From positions 1-24,949 of the forward strand of contig DGTM01000046.1 of NCBI GenBank assembly GCA_002394305.1: a stretch of DNA of 24,949 bases. The letters run 5' to 3'. The DNA comes from Prevotellaceae bacterium UBA4336 (GTDB lineage Bacteria; Bacteroidota; Bacteroidia; Bacteroidales; Bacteroidaceae). The position numbers were made by a program, and so were the translations under genes. Positions 7,108 to 16,083 of this stretch are shown one piece after another; position 1 is the first letter of the stretch, and each line of letters starts with the position of its first letter. The notes under the pieces were generated by a model, which had not been told where the DNA came from, did not search any database, and worked only from the letters and a program-made list of their open reading frames with translations.

Positions 7108-9381
7108 ATGAAACGTCGCATTCTTTCTCTCCTCCTGCTCCTTTTGGCCTTAGCGATGCAAGCCCAGATTCAGGAGCAACCCATCGACCGCAAAGCGACG
7201 GGACCAACGCGGCAACTTTACAGTTATCTTCTTGGCAAGGTTTGGGGCAAGCAAGTTCTGTCTGGATGTCAGGCACGATGGGACTACAACACCACGGATG
7301 CAGACGGCATCTATGAGCGTGCCGGCAAGTATCCTGCCATCAACATCTTCGACTTCCAGCACTTCCGACAGCGCAACCTCAACTATATGGGGCCGACTGC
7401 CAAGGCATGGCATGATGCAGGCGGCATCGTGGGGTTCATCTGGCACTGGAGCGTCCCTGTTAGTGCAGACCTGTCGCCGAAAGACGGCTTCGCCTTCTAT
7501 ACTCCATCGGGAGCTGAAGGTCGTCGGCCAGGCACGCTCTTCTCTGCAAGAAGGGCTGTCCAGGAGGGCACGCCCGAGCAGCGCATCATCAACGAGAACC
7601 TCGATACCATTGTCCGTTACCTGCTCCACTATCAACAGCAAGGCATCCCCATCCTGTGGCGTCCCTTCCACGAGGCGGCTGGCAACACAAATCGCGGTGG
7701 CAAAGCCTGGTTCTGGTGGGGCAACGACGGCGCCGAGGCATTCAAGCAACTTTACCTATACACGCAGCGCTACCTGATGGAGCGTGGCGTGCACAACCTC
7801 ATCTACATATGGACATCCGAGCTCGACGACGATGATTGGTACCCGGGCGACGCGTATGTCGATATCGTGGCACGCGACCAGTACCACGCACCATCGCAGC
7901 ACGGCTCCTTCAAGCAACAGTTCGACCTTCTGCGCAGCAAGTACCCGTCGAAGATGCTCGCCTTGGCCGAATGCGACTGCGTGCCGAGTGCGGAGGCTAT
8001 GGAGAACGACGATGCCCGCTGGCTCTTTGTCGCGCCGTGGACTACGCCCTTTGTCTTCAGCAAGCAGAACGACGATGCCTTCTGGCGGCAGTTCCTCGCG
8101 GAGAAACTCATCTTGACGCGCGACGAAGTCAATCGTGCCGGGGAATATCGCCTGAGTATCAATAAGGAGAGCGGCATCTATGAGAAAGGAGAACGGGCTG
8201 TCGTCTCGTGTCATGCCGACCCCGTACCTTTTGATTCCCTTTACGTGCGCGTGTTATATAATAATAAGGTATGTCGCGAGTTCAGCATGTTGCCTGCTTC
8301 GGTGGATTTCACCGTGTTGGAACAAGCATTGGACAGCACTTGTGCAGTCATGGTGGAGGTGAAGGAACATACGGGTAAGCCAGAGGCCATCGGCTATGTA
8401 GTGGCACCAGACGGATTCCGTCCCGGTTACGAAGAACCCGCCGACCTGATGCCTTACTGGGACAATCTGAAGAAGCAGCTCAAGGTGCTGCCCATGCAGG
8501 TTAAGGCCGTGCCGTTGGATGTGCCGCAGCAATATCAGGGAAAGTACACCTGTCAGGATGTGGAAATCAACTGCCTCGGTCCTGCTCCGGTGCGAGCCTA
8601 CATGGCCAAACCTGCGGGGGCAAAGAAGAAATCGCTGCCCATCATCATCCTCTGTCGCGCAGCAGGCGTCAGTGGTAACTGGTGCCGCTGCTCGGTGAGT
8701 GAGTGCGTGGGCAATGCTGCCCTCGGAAACGGTGCCCTCAGCCTCGACATCAATGCCCATGGAATGCTCAACGGCCAAAGCGACGACTTCTACCGTATGC
8801 TCGAAGGCGGGCAATTGCGAAACTACTATGAGCACAACGCAGCTGATCGCGAGACCTACTATTTCCGTGGAATGTACCTACGTCTCTTGCGTGCCATCGA
8901 ATACATGACACGCCAGCCCGAGTGGGATGGACGTCGCATCCTCGTCATCGGCGAAAGCCAAGGTGGCGGACAGGCTGTAGCTGCTGCCGGTTTGGACCCG
9001 CGCGTTTCAGCCATTGTGCTCAATGTGCCGGCCATGCAGGACTTGGGTGGAGCCCGCAAGTGGCGTCGCAGCGGATGGCCGCAACCCATAGAGAATCACC
9101 CAAACCTCACTTCCGCACAACTTGACGCCACCCTGCCCTACTTCGACGGAGCCCTGCTCGTCAGTCACTCGCGGGCAGAAATCTACTGCGAGATGGGCCT
9201 CATCGACACCACCTGCCCGCCGTCTGCCGTCTGGTCGTCGCTCAATAATGCGCCTGGCAAGAAGACGGTAAACTGCGTGCCTTACCGCACACATGCCTGG
9301 CCATCGGGTCCTATCGCGTCCTCTTGGCGCGAGCAATACCTCAAGCCTCGCGAGGCGTTCATCGACAACTACCTGAAATAA
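7108..9381 (+). CDS. Bifunctional exported GH26 beta-mannanase / CE7 acetyl esterase
   Basis: 757 residues with a signal peptide (MKRRILSLLLLLLALAMQAQ). Residues about 30-345 are a GH26 barrel. The acid/base is Glu189 in WRPFHEAAG and the nucleophile is Glu288 in LALAECD. A small beta-rich linker (about 350-440) leads to a CE7-type alpha/beta hydrolase (about 450-757). Its nucleophile is Ser617 in GESQGGG, with Asp700 in DTTCPPSAV and His729 in PYRTHAWP; the DTxCPPS block is characteristic of CE7 acetylxylan/cephalosporin-C esterases. Both catalytic sets are intact. CE7 removes acetyl esters and GH26 cuts beta-1,4-mannan, so the fusion fits acetylated mannan or glucomannan. There is no lipobox and no T9SS tail, so a periplasmic location is likely. 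It appears to be a single-gene unit with its own -7 box. Confidence 0.92.
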   Translation: MKRRILSLLLLLLALAMQAQIQEQPIDRKATGPTRQLYSYLLGKVWGKQVLSGCQARWDYNTTDADGIYERAGKYPAINIFDFQHFRQRNLNYMGPTAKAWHDAGGIVGFIWHWSVPVSADLSPKDGFAFYTPSGAEGRRPGTLFSARRAVQEGTPEQRIINENLDTIVRYLLHYQQQGIPILWRPFHEAAGNTNRGGKAWFWWGNDGAEAFKQLYLYTQRYLMERGVHNLIYIWTSELDDDDWYPGDAYVDIVARDQYHAPSQHGSFKQQFDLLRSKYPSKMLALAECDCVPSAEAMENDDARWLFVAPWTTPFVFSKQNDDAFWRQFLAEKLILTRDEVNRAGEYRLSINKESGIYEKGERAVVSCHADPVPFDSLYVRVLYNNKVCREFSMLPASVDFTVLEQALDSTCAVMVEVKEHTGKPEAIGYVVAPDGFRPGYEEPADLMPYWDNLKKQLKVLPMQVKAVPLDVPQQYQGKYTCQDVEINCLGPAPVRAYMAKPAGAKKKSLPIIILCRAAGVSGNWCRCSVSECVGNAALGNGALSLDINAHGMLNGQSDDFYRMLEGGQLRNYYEHNAADRETYYFRGMYLRLLRAIEYMTRQPEWDGRRILVIGESQGGGQAVAAAGLDPRVSAIVLNVPAMQDLGGARKWRRSGWPQPIENHPNLTSAQLDATLPYFDGALLVSHSRAEIYCEMGLIDTTCPPSAVWSSLNNAPGKKTVNCVPYRTHAWPSGPIASSWREQYLKPREAFIDNYLK

Positions 9382-9456
9382 TCACGTTATCAGGAAATGA
9401 CAAAAACATGCACAGGAAATGGACTGCCTGCAAACAACAAATAGGACACTTGAAAA

Positions 9457-9514
9457 CGTCGCACGTGATGATGCCAATCGTCACACTAGTAAATTGCAAT
9501 CGTCGCACGTGACG
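9457..9514. promoter_or_regulatory. Candidate operator: three CGTC(G/A)CAC boxes at exact 22-bp spacing
   Basis: CGTCGCAC at 9457-9464, CGTCACAC at 9479-9486 and CGTCGCAC at 9501-9508 start exactly 22 bp apart, about two helical turns. The outer boxes extend to an identical 12-mer, CGTCGCACGTGA (9457-9468, 9501-9512). The third continues as CGTC-N6-GACG, an inverted repeat. Same-face direct repeats upstream of a gene are a common AraC-family binding layout. Assigning this array to the regulator at 6023 is inference. Confidence 0.5.
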
Positions 9515-9562
9515 TTTCCGAGCCCTCCTGCACGAAACGCAAAAGACCAAATGACAGAAAAA

Positions 9563-9570
9563 TACATTCG
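9563..9570 (+). promoter_or_regulatory. Weak candidate -7 box (TACATTCG) of the GH59-GH26 gene
   Basis: TACATTCG matches TAnnTTTG at all but one of the defined positions and lies 22 nt before the ATG at 9593, downstream of the phased boxes. No -33 TTTG is seen at the usual distance. A weak core promoter would suit activator control, but this call is tentative. Confidence 0.3.
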
Positions 9571-9592
9571 TCAAATAAACAAAGCTAATAAC

Positions 9593-12500
9593 ATGAAACA
9601 ATTATCCCTCCTCACCCTATTGTTGGCACTGGCCATGAATGCCACAAGTGCCGTGCAAACCATTCGCATTACGAATCTCGAGCAGGGCAAGCAGTTCGAT
9701 GGTATCGGAGCAGTCAACGGCGGCGGAGCCACCTCCGTGTTGCTCAAAGACTACCCTGAGCCGCAACGCTCGCAAATCATGGATATGGTCTATCGTCCCA
9801 TGTTCGGAGCCAGTGTCAGTGCCATCCTGGTGGAAGTGCCGGGCGATGGCAACAGCACACAGGGCTCCATGCCCTCTCACAGCCATTACAGGGGCGACCA
9901 CAACTATTTGCGAGGCTATATGTGGTGGGTAATGCAAGAGGCAAAACGGCGCAACGAGGCATTGTCGCTCGACGCTACGAGTTGGAGTGCACCAGCCTGG
10001 GTGAACAACTTCTGGTCGGACGACATGGTGGACTACTATGTCGATTGGCTGCAGGGACTGCGCGAGGTGCACGGTCTGGAGTTGAATGCTCTGGGTTGCC
10101 ACAACGAGAAAGGCTGGAATGCCGAGTTTGCCAAGAACTTGCGCAAGGCCATGAACGAACGCGGATTCAGTGGCGTAAAGCTGCACGGCTTTGGTAACTG
10201 GGGCAATCAGAAGATGGACTTTCTCAAACGGATGCAGGAAGACACAGAACTTAGGGATGCACTCGACGCCGTTTGCGCCCACACGTTCAGCGAGATACAA
10301 CTTACCCCGGAGCAACGCAAGATGGCAGAGAAGATGGACAAGCCCATCTGGAACAGCGAGGACCATGTCTATCTCCCCGGTTTCGACTGCCTCATCTCCA
10401 TCGTGAAATGTTTCAACCAGAACTACATCATTAGCGGAGCAACCAAAGTTGTCAACTGGTACGACATCGGTGCCACTTATCCGCTGGAGCCCTACAGCAA
10501 GGAACCGCCGATGCTTCTCGCGCAAGAACCGTGGAGCGGCCACTATCTTGTACGCGAAGCGCTATGGGGCTATGCTCACTACGGGCAGTTCACAAAAGTG
10601 GGATGGCGCTACATCGATGACGGATGCCTCAGCCTACCCGACGGCGGTTCCATGGTTACCATGCGCGACCCGCAGACGGGCGACTACAGCATCATTGCCG
10701 AAACGAAAGGGGCGAAGCAGCCACAAATGATAAAAATTAAAGTGACAAACAAACTCTCTAAAGGCAAACTCTGCGTCTGGTACAGTGATGCGCAACAGCA
10801 ATTCGTGCGTCTGGACGACATCACCCCACGGGGCGGCAGTTTCTCCATCACGCTGAAACCCGATGCAGTCTATTCCCTTTCCACGACAACAGGACAGCAG
10901 AAAGGCTCGTTCGACGACATACCCGCTTCCAGACCCTTCCCTATCCCATACGAAGACAACTTCGAGCAATACAAGAATCCTGCTGAGTGGGGCTATCTGC
11001 CGAACTATTTGGCAGACCTGATTGGGTGCTTCGAACTCGTGCCAACGCCATCGGAAAGCGGTCAGCCCTCTGTTCCCAACTCCACTTGCATTCGTCAGGT
11101 TGTAGGTTCTCACACGCTCAGCTGGGCACCCGAATGGCATCACTACACCATCCTTGGCGATGCCGGCTGGCAGGACTACGAAGTCAGCGCAGATGTATAT
11201 CTTAATCCTGGCGACGAGGCCGGTGTGATGGGGCGAATCTGTGATGTGGGTTCCGGTTACGGCATTTGGGCCAAGGGGTACTACCTAAAGACAGACGACA
11301 GGGGAAGAGTGACGCTCATCCTCACCCGCGGGAAACGCGACCAGAAGGAGCTTATCGGCGACAAGGAGCAGCAGGCCATCATCCTGGCCCGTAAGGATGT
11401 GGAGATTGGCGGAGAATACACGTTGGCAGAGGCCGTGGTGGCTGGCATCTCTGCCCTCGAGTGGCATAACCTCAAACTGCGCTTCCAAGGGGACCAGATT
11501 ACGGGCTACGTTGATGGCATCGAGGTCGTGCAGGCCACTTCGGATCACTACGGCAAGGGCATGGCAGGCCTGATAGCTCCTCTGAAAGAGCACGGCGTCT
11601 CTACTCCGTATTTCGATAATCTGAGGATTACGCCCATCGGTCGTACACAGGCCACGCCCACCGTCGTTCCTGCTATTCAGCCGCTCTACCCGATGACGTC
11701 GCATGGTCGGGAGGCCTTGCTATGGCGCCTAAAAGACCTTCGTGCCCGTGGCATCATGTTTGGTCATCAGGATGATCCTTTCTATGGCCTTGGCTGGCAG
11801 TGGGACCGCGGTCGTTCGGATGTGCTTGCCGTCTGTGGTGACTATCCCGCCGTGATGGGGTTCGAGCTGGGCGGTATCGAGCTGGGCGATGCCAAAAGCC
11901 TGGACAGTGTACCCTTCGACCGTATCCGCGAAGAGCTGCTGGCACATGTGCGTCGCGGCGGTATCGCTACCATCTCGTGGCATCCGCGCAATCCACTAAC
12001 GGGCGGAACGGCGTGGGACAACAAAGATGCCAACACCGTTCGCAGCATTCTCCCAGGCGGAAGCCAGCACCAGAAGTTCCAACGCTGGATGCAGCGTCTT
12101 TCCTGTTTCCTCCGTTCTCTGAAGGATGAACACGGCCAGCCAGTACCTGTGATTTTTCGTCCATGGCACGAGAACAGCGGTGGCTGGTTCTGGTGGGGCA
12201 AAGGCCTCTGCACAGCCCAGGAATACAAGGCTCTGTGGAACTGCTTGCAGGATAAACTGCTGGCCGACGGATTGACGAATATCGTATGGAGCTGGAGTCC
12301 TAATTATGGTATGAAAGACGATGACATGGATTCTTACCCAGGCGATGACCGTGTAGACATCATCGGCCTTGACGCCTATCAGCAATCAGCTGACGAACAA
12401 GCCTTCATCAGTACGCTCAACAGAGATCTCGCCAAGCTCTGCGAGTATGCCAGGAAAACGGACCGCCTTGTGGCCCTCACGGAATGTGGCTATCAGAATA

Positions 12501-12709
12501 TCCCGGACTCAACGTGGTGGACACGTGTGCTAAAACCCCAACTTGAGAAATATCCTCTCAGTTACTTCCTCGTGTGGCGCAACTTCAACAGCAATCACTA
12601 CTTCGCTCCAGCACCATCTACCAAAGACGCTCCAGACTTCCGCAAGATGGTCGGGGACAAGAGAATTCTTATGCTTAAAGACATTGAAACAATCAACATC
12701 AGCAAATAG
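9593..12709 (+). CDS. GH59 (galactocerebrosidase-like) - GH26 beta-mannanase fusion, exported
   Basis: 1038 residues with a signal peptide at about 1-20. Residues 30-440 match GH59: FDGIGAVNGGGATS, GDGNSTQGSMPSH, YLRGYMWWVMQEAKRRN, acid/base Glu172 in GCHNEKGWN, nucleophile Glu256 in IWNSEDHV, and AQEPWSGHY. Residues 450-682 form a lectin-like sandwich as in animal galactocerebrosidase (WQDYEVSADVY ... FDNLRI). After a short linker, 700-1020 is a GH26 barrel (IMFGHQDDPFYG) with Glu860 in FRPWHENSGGWFWWG and Glu964 in ALTECG. It resembles the B. fragilis ManA-type mannobiose-releasing GH26. Both active sites look intact. GH59 enzymes are beta-galactosidases, so this protein may cut beta-galactose and mannan together. 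The start at 9593 is chosen for the signal peptide; the frame is open back to 9419, but that stretch holds the operator-like repeats. Confidence 0.88.
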   Translation: MKQLSLLTLLLALAMNATSAVQTIRITNLEQGKQFDGIGAVNGGGATSVLLKDYPEPQRSQIMDMVYRPMFGASVSAILVEVPGDGNSTQGSMPSHSHYRGDHNYLRGYMWWVMQEAKRRNEALSLDATSWSAPAWVNNFWSDDMVDYYVDWLQGLREVHGLELNALGCHNEKGWNAEFAKNLRKAMNERGFSGVKLHGFGNWGNQKMDFLKRMQEDTELRDALDAVCAHTFSEIQLTPEQRKMAEKMDKPIWNSEDHVYLPGFDCLISIVKCFNQNYIISGATKVVNWYDIGATYPLEPYSKEPPMLLAQEPWSGHYLVREALWGYAHYGQFTKVGWRYIDDGCLSLPDGGSMVTMRDPQTGDYSIIAETKGAKQPQMIKIKVTNKLSKGKLCVWYSDAQQQFVRLDDITPRGGSFSITLKPDAVYSLSTTTGQQKGSFDDIPASRPFPIPYEDNFEQYKNPAEWGYLPNYLADLIGCFELVPTPSESGQPSVPNSTCIRQVVGSHTLSWAPEWHHYTILGDAGWQDYEVSADVYLNPGDEAGVMGRICDVGSGYGIWAKGYYLKTDDRGRVTLILTRGKRDQKELIGDKEQQAIILARKDVEIGGEYTLAEAVVAGISALEWHNLKLRFQGDQITGYVDGIEVVQATSDHYGKGMAGLIAPLKEHGVSTPYFDNLRITPIGRTQATPTVVPAIQPLYPMTSHGREALLWRLKDLRARGIMFGHQDDPFYGLGWQWDRGRSDVLAVCGDYPAVMGFELGGIELGDAKSLDSVPFDRIREELLAHVRRGGIATISWHPRNPLTGGTAWDNKDANTVRSILPGGSQHQKFQRWMQRLSCFLRSLKDEHGQPVPVIFRPWHENSGGWFWWGKGLCTAQEYKALWNCLQDKLLADGLTNIVWSWSPNYGMKDDDMDSYPGDDRVDIIGLDAYQQSADEQAFISTLNRDLAKLCEYARKTDRLVALTECGYQNIPDSTWWTRVLKPQLEKYPLSYFLVWRNFNSNHYFAPAPSTKDAPDFRKMVGDKRILMLKDIETINISK

Positions 12710-12713
12710 CAAT

Positions 12714-14897
12714 ATGAAAAGATTAGTTCTGCTTCTGCTCCCATTCGTGGGAACATTGAATGCCGCCGCATGGAGTGGCGATGTGAGCATTGAGACTCCG
12801 AATACCGTGCTTATCCTGCATGCAGGTGAGGGACAGGACCTGCGCATGGCCTACTATGGTCCGCGTGTTACCAGCTTGCAGGAATTGCGCGATGCAGGTG
12901 CTGACCTCAATTCGTCTGCCTTACCTGCCTTTGGTACGGTGGACATGGTGCAGCTGCCAGCCTTACAGGTACTTCATGCCGACGGGGATCTGAACATGGA
13001 GCTTAGGGTGGATAATTATGAGGTGAAGACAGAACCCGCCTCAAAGACTCACATCTTCACGATGCAGGACAAACTACAACCTGTCACGGTTAAGGTCTTC
13101 TACAAGGCATATGATCGTGTGGACATCATTGAGACGTGGACCGAAATCGTGAATGCAGAAAAGAAGGCCATCAGCCTGAAGCGTTACGATTCGGGACATC
13201 TTGTGCTGCGCCAGGGGGATGTGTGGATAACCCACATGCACGGCAACTGGGCTGCGGAGACTGAACCGACATCAGAGCCATTGACCGGGGGCGTAAAAAC
13301 CATCCGCAATACCGACGGGACGCGAAATGCCCATCTCGATGCGCCCGAGGTCATGATTTCTATAGACGGACGGCCACAGGAGAATAGTGGTCGCGTCATA
13401 GGTGCTGCCTTGTGCTGGAGCGGAAACTTCGAACTCCGCTTCAACACCGTCTCGCATAGGGAGCACCACTTCTATGCCGGCATTGACCCCCAATCCAGCG
13501 AATACATTCTCGACCCGAAACAAAGCTTCGAGACACCGCATCTTGCCCTTACCTTCTCCAAAGAGGGTTTGAGCGGTGCCAGCCGTAACTTCCACCGCTG
13601 GGCACGTACAGAAGGCATGCTGCACAGGGGAATGAGGACGGGCGACATCCTGCTGAATTCGTGGGAAGGTCTCTACTTCGACATCGACGAGGCACGCATG
13701 ATTGCCATGATGGACGATATCAGCAAGTTCGGCGGTGAACTCTTTGTGATGGACGACGGATGGTTTGGCGACAAATATCCGCGCAAGGATGATACTTCCA
13801 GCCTGGGTGATTGGGTCGTGGATAAGAATAAGCTGCCGGGTGGAATCGGAGCGCTGACAAAGGCAGCCCGTGAACGGGGCATCAAGTTCGGCATTTGGAT
13901 CGAACCGGAGATGGTGAACACCAAAAGCGAGCTCTATGAACGCCATCCCGAATGGGTCCTGCAGACAAAAGGACGGGAACTGAAACTGGGACGAGGTGGC
14001 ACGCAGTTGGTGCTCGACATGACGAATCCCCAGGTGCAGGACTTCGTATTCAGGGTCGTTGATGACCTGCTCACACAAAATTCTGAGATAGCATATATCA
14101 AGTGGGATGCCAATGCCTCCATCCAGAACTTCGGTTCGCTCTATCTGCCCATGAACCGCCAGCAGAACCTCTACGTCGATTACCACCTTGGCTTGATAAA
14201 GACGTTGCAACGCATCCGCGACAAATATCCAGACGTCGTGATTCAAGATTGCGCCTCAGGTGGCGGACGTGCCAACTATGGCCTGCTGCCCTATTTCGAC
14301 GAGTTTTGGACCTCGGACAACACCGATGCCCTGCAGCGCGTCTACATCCAATGGGGGACTTCGCTCTTCTTCCCCGCCAATGCAATGGCTTGTCATATCA
14401 ATCATTGTCCGTATTGGAACACTGGCGGCAGGGTCATTCCCATTAAGTTCCGCTGCGATGTCGCCATGTCCGGACGTCTCGGCATTGAATTGCAGCCCAA
14501 AGACATGACCGACGAGGAGCGTCAGCAAACTTCCACCTGTATGGCCGACTATAAACTGTTGCGCCAGGTTGTGCAGACGGGCAACCTCTATCGTCTCATC
14601 TCACCTTATGACCGCAAGGGTGTTTCCTCGCTGATGTATACCGACGATGCCTGTCGCCAGGGGGTCCTCTTCGTCTATAAGATTGACAACTATTACGATC
14701 AGCCGCTTCCCCGTATCCGATTGGCCGGACTCAATCCTGATGCCACGTATACGCTGACAGAGAAAAACGTGCATGTGGGTCGGAAGCCCTGTTCGCTTTC
14801 AGGCAAGCGGTTTACCGGCCGTTTCCTCATGGAGGTTGGTCTCGAAGTACCCCTTCGGGAAGAATATGCCAGCCGTGTGTTTTTTATTGAAGATTGA
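12714..14897 (+). CDS. Exported GH36 alpha-galactosidase
   Basis: 727 residues with a signal peptide (MKRLVLLLLPFVGTLNAAA). Domains run as an N-terminal beta-supersandwich (about 20-290), a catalytic barrel (about 310-620) and a C-terminal beta domain. Visible GH36 hallmarks are DDGWFGDKYPRKDD, the nucleophile Asp465 in IKWDANASI, CASGGGRANYG, and the acid/base Asp535 in WTSDNTDA. It removes terminal alpha-1,6-galactose from galactomannan or galactoglucomannan side chains, or from raffinose-type sugars; the neighbourhood favours mannan. The ATG at 12714 is 4 nt after the GH59-GH26 stop, so the two genes are cotranscribed and probably translationally coupled. The open frame extends back to 12543 inside the previous gene but lacks a signal peptide there. 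Confidence 0.94.
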   Translation: MKRLVLLLLPFVGTLNAAAWSGDVSIETPNTVLILHAGEGQDLRMAYYGPRVTSLQELRDAGADLNSSALPAFGTVDMVQLPALQVLHADGDLNMELRVDNYEVKTEPASKTHIFTMQDKLQPVTVKVFYKAYDRVDIIETWTEIVNAEKKAISLKRYDSGHLVLRQGDVWITHMHGNWAAETEPTSEPLTGGVKTIRNTDGTRNAHLDAPEVMISIDGRPQENSGRVIGAALCWSGNFELRFNTVSHREHHFYAGIDPQSSEYILDPKQSFETPHLALTFSKEGLSGASRNFHRWARTEGMLHRGMRTGDILLNSWEGLYFDIDEARMIAMMDDISKFGGELFVMDDGWFGDKYPRKDDTSSLGDWVVDKNKLPGGIGALTKAARERGIKFGIWIEPEMVNTKSELYERHPEWVLQTKGRELKLGRGGTQLVLDMTNPQVQDFVFRVVDDLLTQNSEIAYIKWDANASIQNFGSLYLPMNRQQNLYVDYHLGLIKTLQRIRDKYPDVVIQDCASGGGRANYGLLPYFDEFWTSDNTDALQRVYIQWGTSLFFPANAMACHINHCPYWNTGGRVIPIKFRCDVAMSGRLGIELQPKDMTDEERQQTSTCMADYKLLRQVVQTGNLYRLISPYDRKGVSSLMYTDDACRQGVLFVYKIDNYYDQPLPRIRLAGLNPDATYTLTEKNVHVGRKPCSLSGKRFTGRFLMEVGLEVPLREEYASRVFFIED

Positions 14898-14901
14898 CAC
14901 T

Positions 14902-14909
14902 TAACTTTG
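14902..14909 (+). promoter_or_regulatory. Internal -7 box (TAACTTTG) before the GH130 gene
   Basis: TAACTTTG lies between the GH36 stop (14897) and the GH130 ATG (14917), 7 nt ahead of the start codon. No convincing TTTG -33 element is seen. If active, it would let the phosphorylase and symporter be made separately from the exported enzymes, from an mRNA with almost no leader. Confidence 0.5.
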
Positions 14910-14916
14910 CATTAGA

Positions 14917-16083
14917 ATGACTTACGAATCAAGAAAGAAGCAGCTGTTCGAACGGCACGAAGCGTTGCTTGCTTTGAAGAATGAACCGGTGGAGTGGGGG
15001 AATGGCATATATGAACGCTATCAGCGCCCCATTCTGACTGCCGAACACACGCCACTGGAATGGCGCTACGATTTCTCGGAAAAGGACAACCCCTATCTGA
15101 TGCAGCGCATCATGATGAATGCTGTGCTGAATGCTGGCGCCATCAAGCTGAATGGGCGTTACCTGTTGGTGTGTCGTGTGGAGGGCGCTGACCGCAAGAG
15201 CTTCTTTGCTGTGGCCGAGAGTCCCAACGGCATCGACAACTTCCGTTTTTGGGACGAACCCATCACGATGCCCGAAGACCTCATCCCTGCCACCAATGTC
15301 TATGATATGCGCGTCACACAGCACGAGGACGGTTGGATTTACGGCGTGTTCTGTGCCGAGCGTCACGACGACTCACAGCCCGGCAATCTCAGTGCTGCCA
15401 CTGCTACTGCCGCCATCGCACGTACGAAGGACCTCGTAGACTGGGAGCGTCTGCCCGACCTCAAAAGTCGCAGCCAGCAGCGCAATGTCGTGCTTCACCC
15501 TGAGTTCGTGGACGGCAAATATGCTTTCTACACTCGTCCGCAGGATGGATTCATAGACACCGGAAGCGGTGGGGGGATCGGCTGGGCTTTGGTGGAAGAC
15601 ATCACACATGCAGAGGTCAAGGATGAAATCATCATCAATCCGCGGCATTATCACACCATTCAGGAGGTGAAGAATGGAGAAGGACCGGCCCCCCTGAAGA
15701 CGCAGAAAGGCTGGCTGCACTTGGCTCATGGTGTGCGCGGCACGGCTGACGGACTGCGCTATGTGTTGTACATGTATATGACTGCCCTCAATGACCCTAC
15801 GCGTGTCATAGCCCAACCAGGTGGCTGGTTCTTGGTCCCTGAGGGCAGGGAATATGTGGGCGATGTCATGAACGTAGCCTTCTCCAACGGCTGGATTCTC
15901 GACGACGACGGTCGTGTCCTCATCTATTACGCCACTGCCGACACCCGTCTCCATGTGGCCGTCAGTTCCCTCGACCGCCTCATTGACTATTGCATGAACA
16001 CCCCCGAGGACGGACTGAGGACAGGAGCAAGCGTGGAAAACATCAAGCAACTCATCCGCAAGAATCATGGCACGCTTAAGTGA
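14917..16083 (+). CDS. GH130 4-O-beta-D-mannosyl-D-glucose phosphorylase
   Basis: 388 residues without a signal peptide, hence cytoplasmic. This is a five-bladed propeller glycoside phosphorylase of GH130, closest by motif to the subfamily of B. fragilis mannosylglucose phosphorylase (EC 2.4.1.281), and its length matches that enzyme. Visible blocks are NPYLMQRIMMNAVLNAGAI, RVEGADRKSFFAVAES and ATNVYDMRVT, where Asp130 occupies the general-acid position; further on are QRNVVLHPEFVDGKYAFYTRP and WLHLAHGVR. It splits beta-mannosyl-1,4-glucose with phosphate into alpha-mannose-1-phosphate and glucose. Its substrate is the product of the epimerase encoded at 4773 and can also arise directly from glucomannan. 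The symporter gene overlaps its end by 17 nt. Mannosyl-N-acetylglucosamine or mannooligosaccharide specificity is less likely given the epimerase, but is not excluded. Confidence 0.93.
   Translation: MTYESRKKQLFERHEALLALKNEPVEWGNGIYERYQRPILTAEHTPLEWRYDFSEKDNPYLMQRIMMNAVLNAGAIKLNGRYLLVCRVEGADRKSFFAVAESPNGIDNFRFWDEPITMPEDLIPATNVYDMRVTQHEDGWIYGVFCAERHDDSQPGNLSAATATAAIARTKDLVDWERLPDLKSRSQQRNVVLHPEFVDGKYAFYTRPQDGFIDTGSGGGIGWALVEDITHAEVKDEIIINPRHYHTIQEVKNGEGPAPLKTQKGWLHLAHGVRGTADGLRYVLYMYMTALNDPTRVIAQPGGWFLVPEGREYVGDVMNVAFSNGWILDDDGRVLIYYATADTRLHVAVSSLDRLIDYCMNTPEDGLRTGASVENIKQLIRKNHGTLK

Noticed and set aside
9419..9592. 58-residue N-terminal extension of the GH59-GH26 protein
   Set aside because: No domain or signal is visible in it, it contains the phased repeat boxes, and a clear signal peptide starts at 9593.
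12543..12713. Upstream extension of the GH36 gene
   Set aside because: It overlaps the previous gene and lacks a signal peptide. The ATG at 12714, 4 nt after the previous stop, starts a good one.
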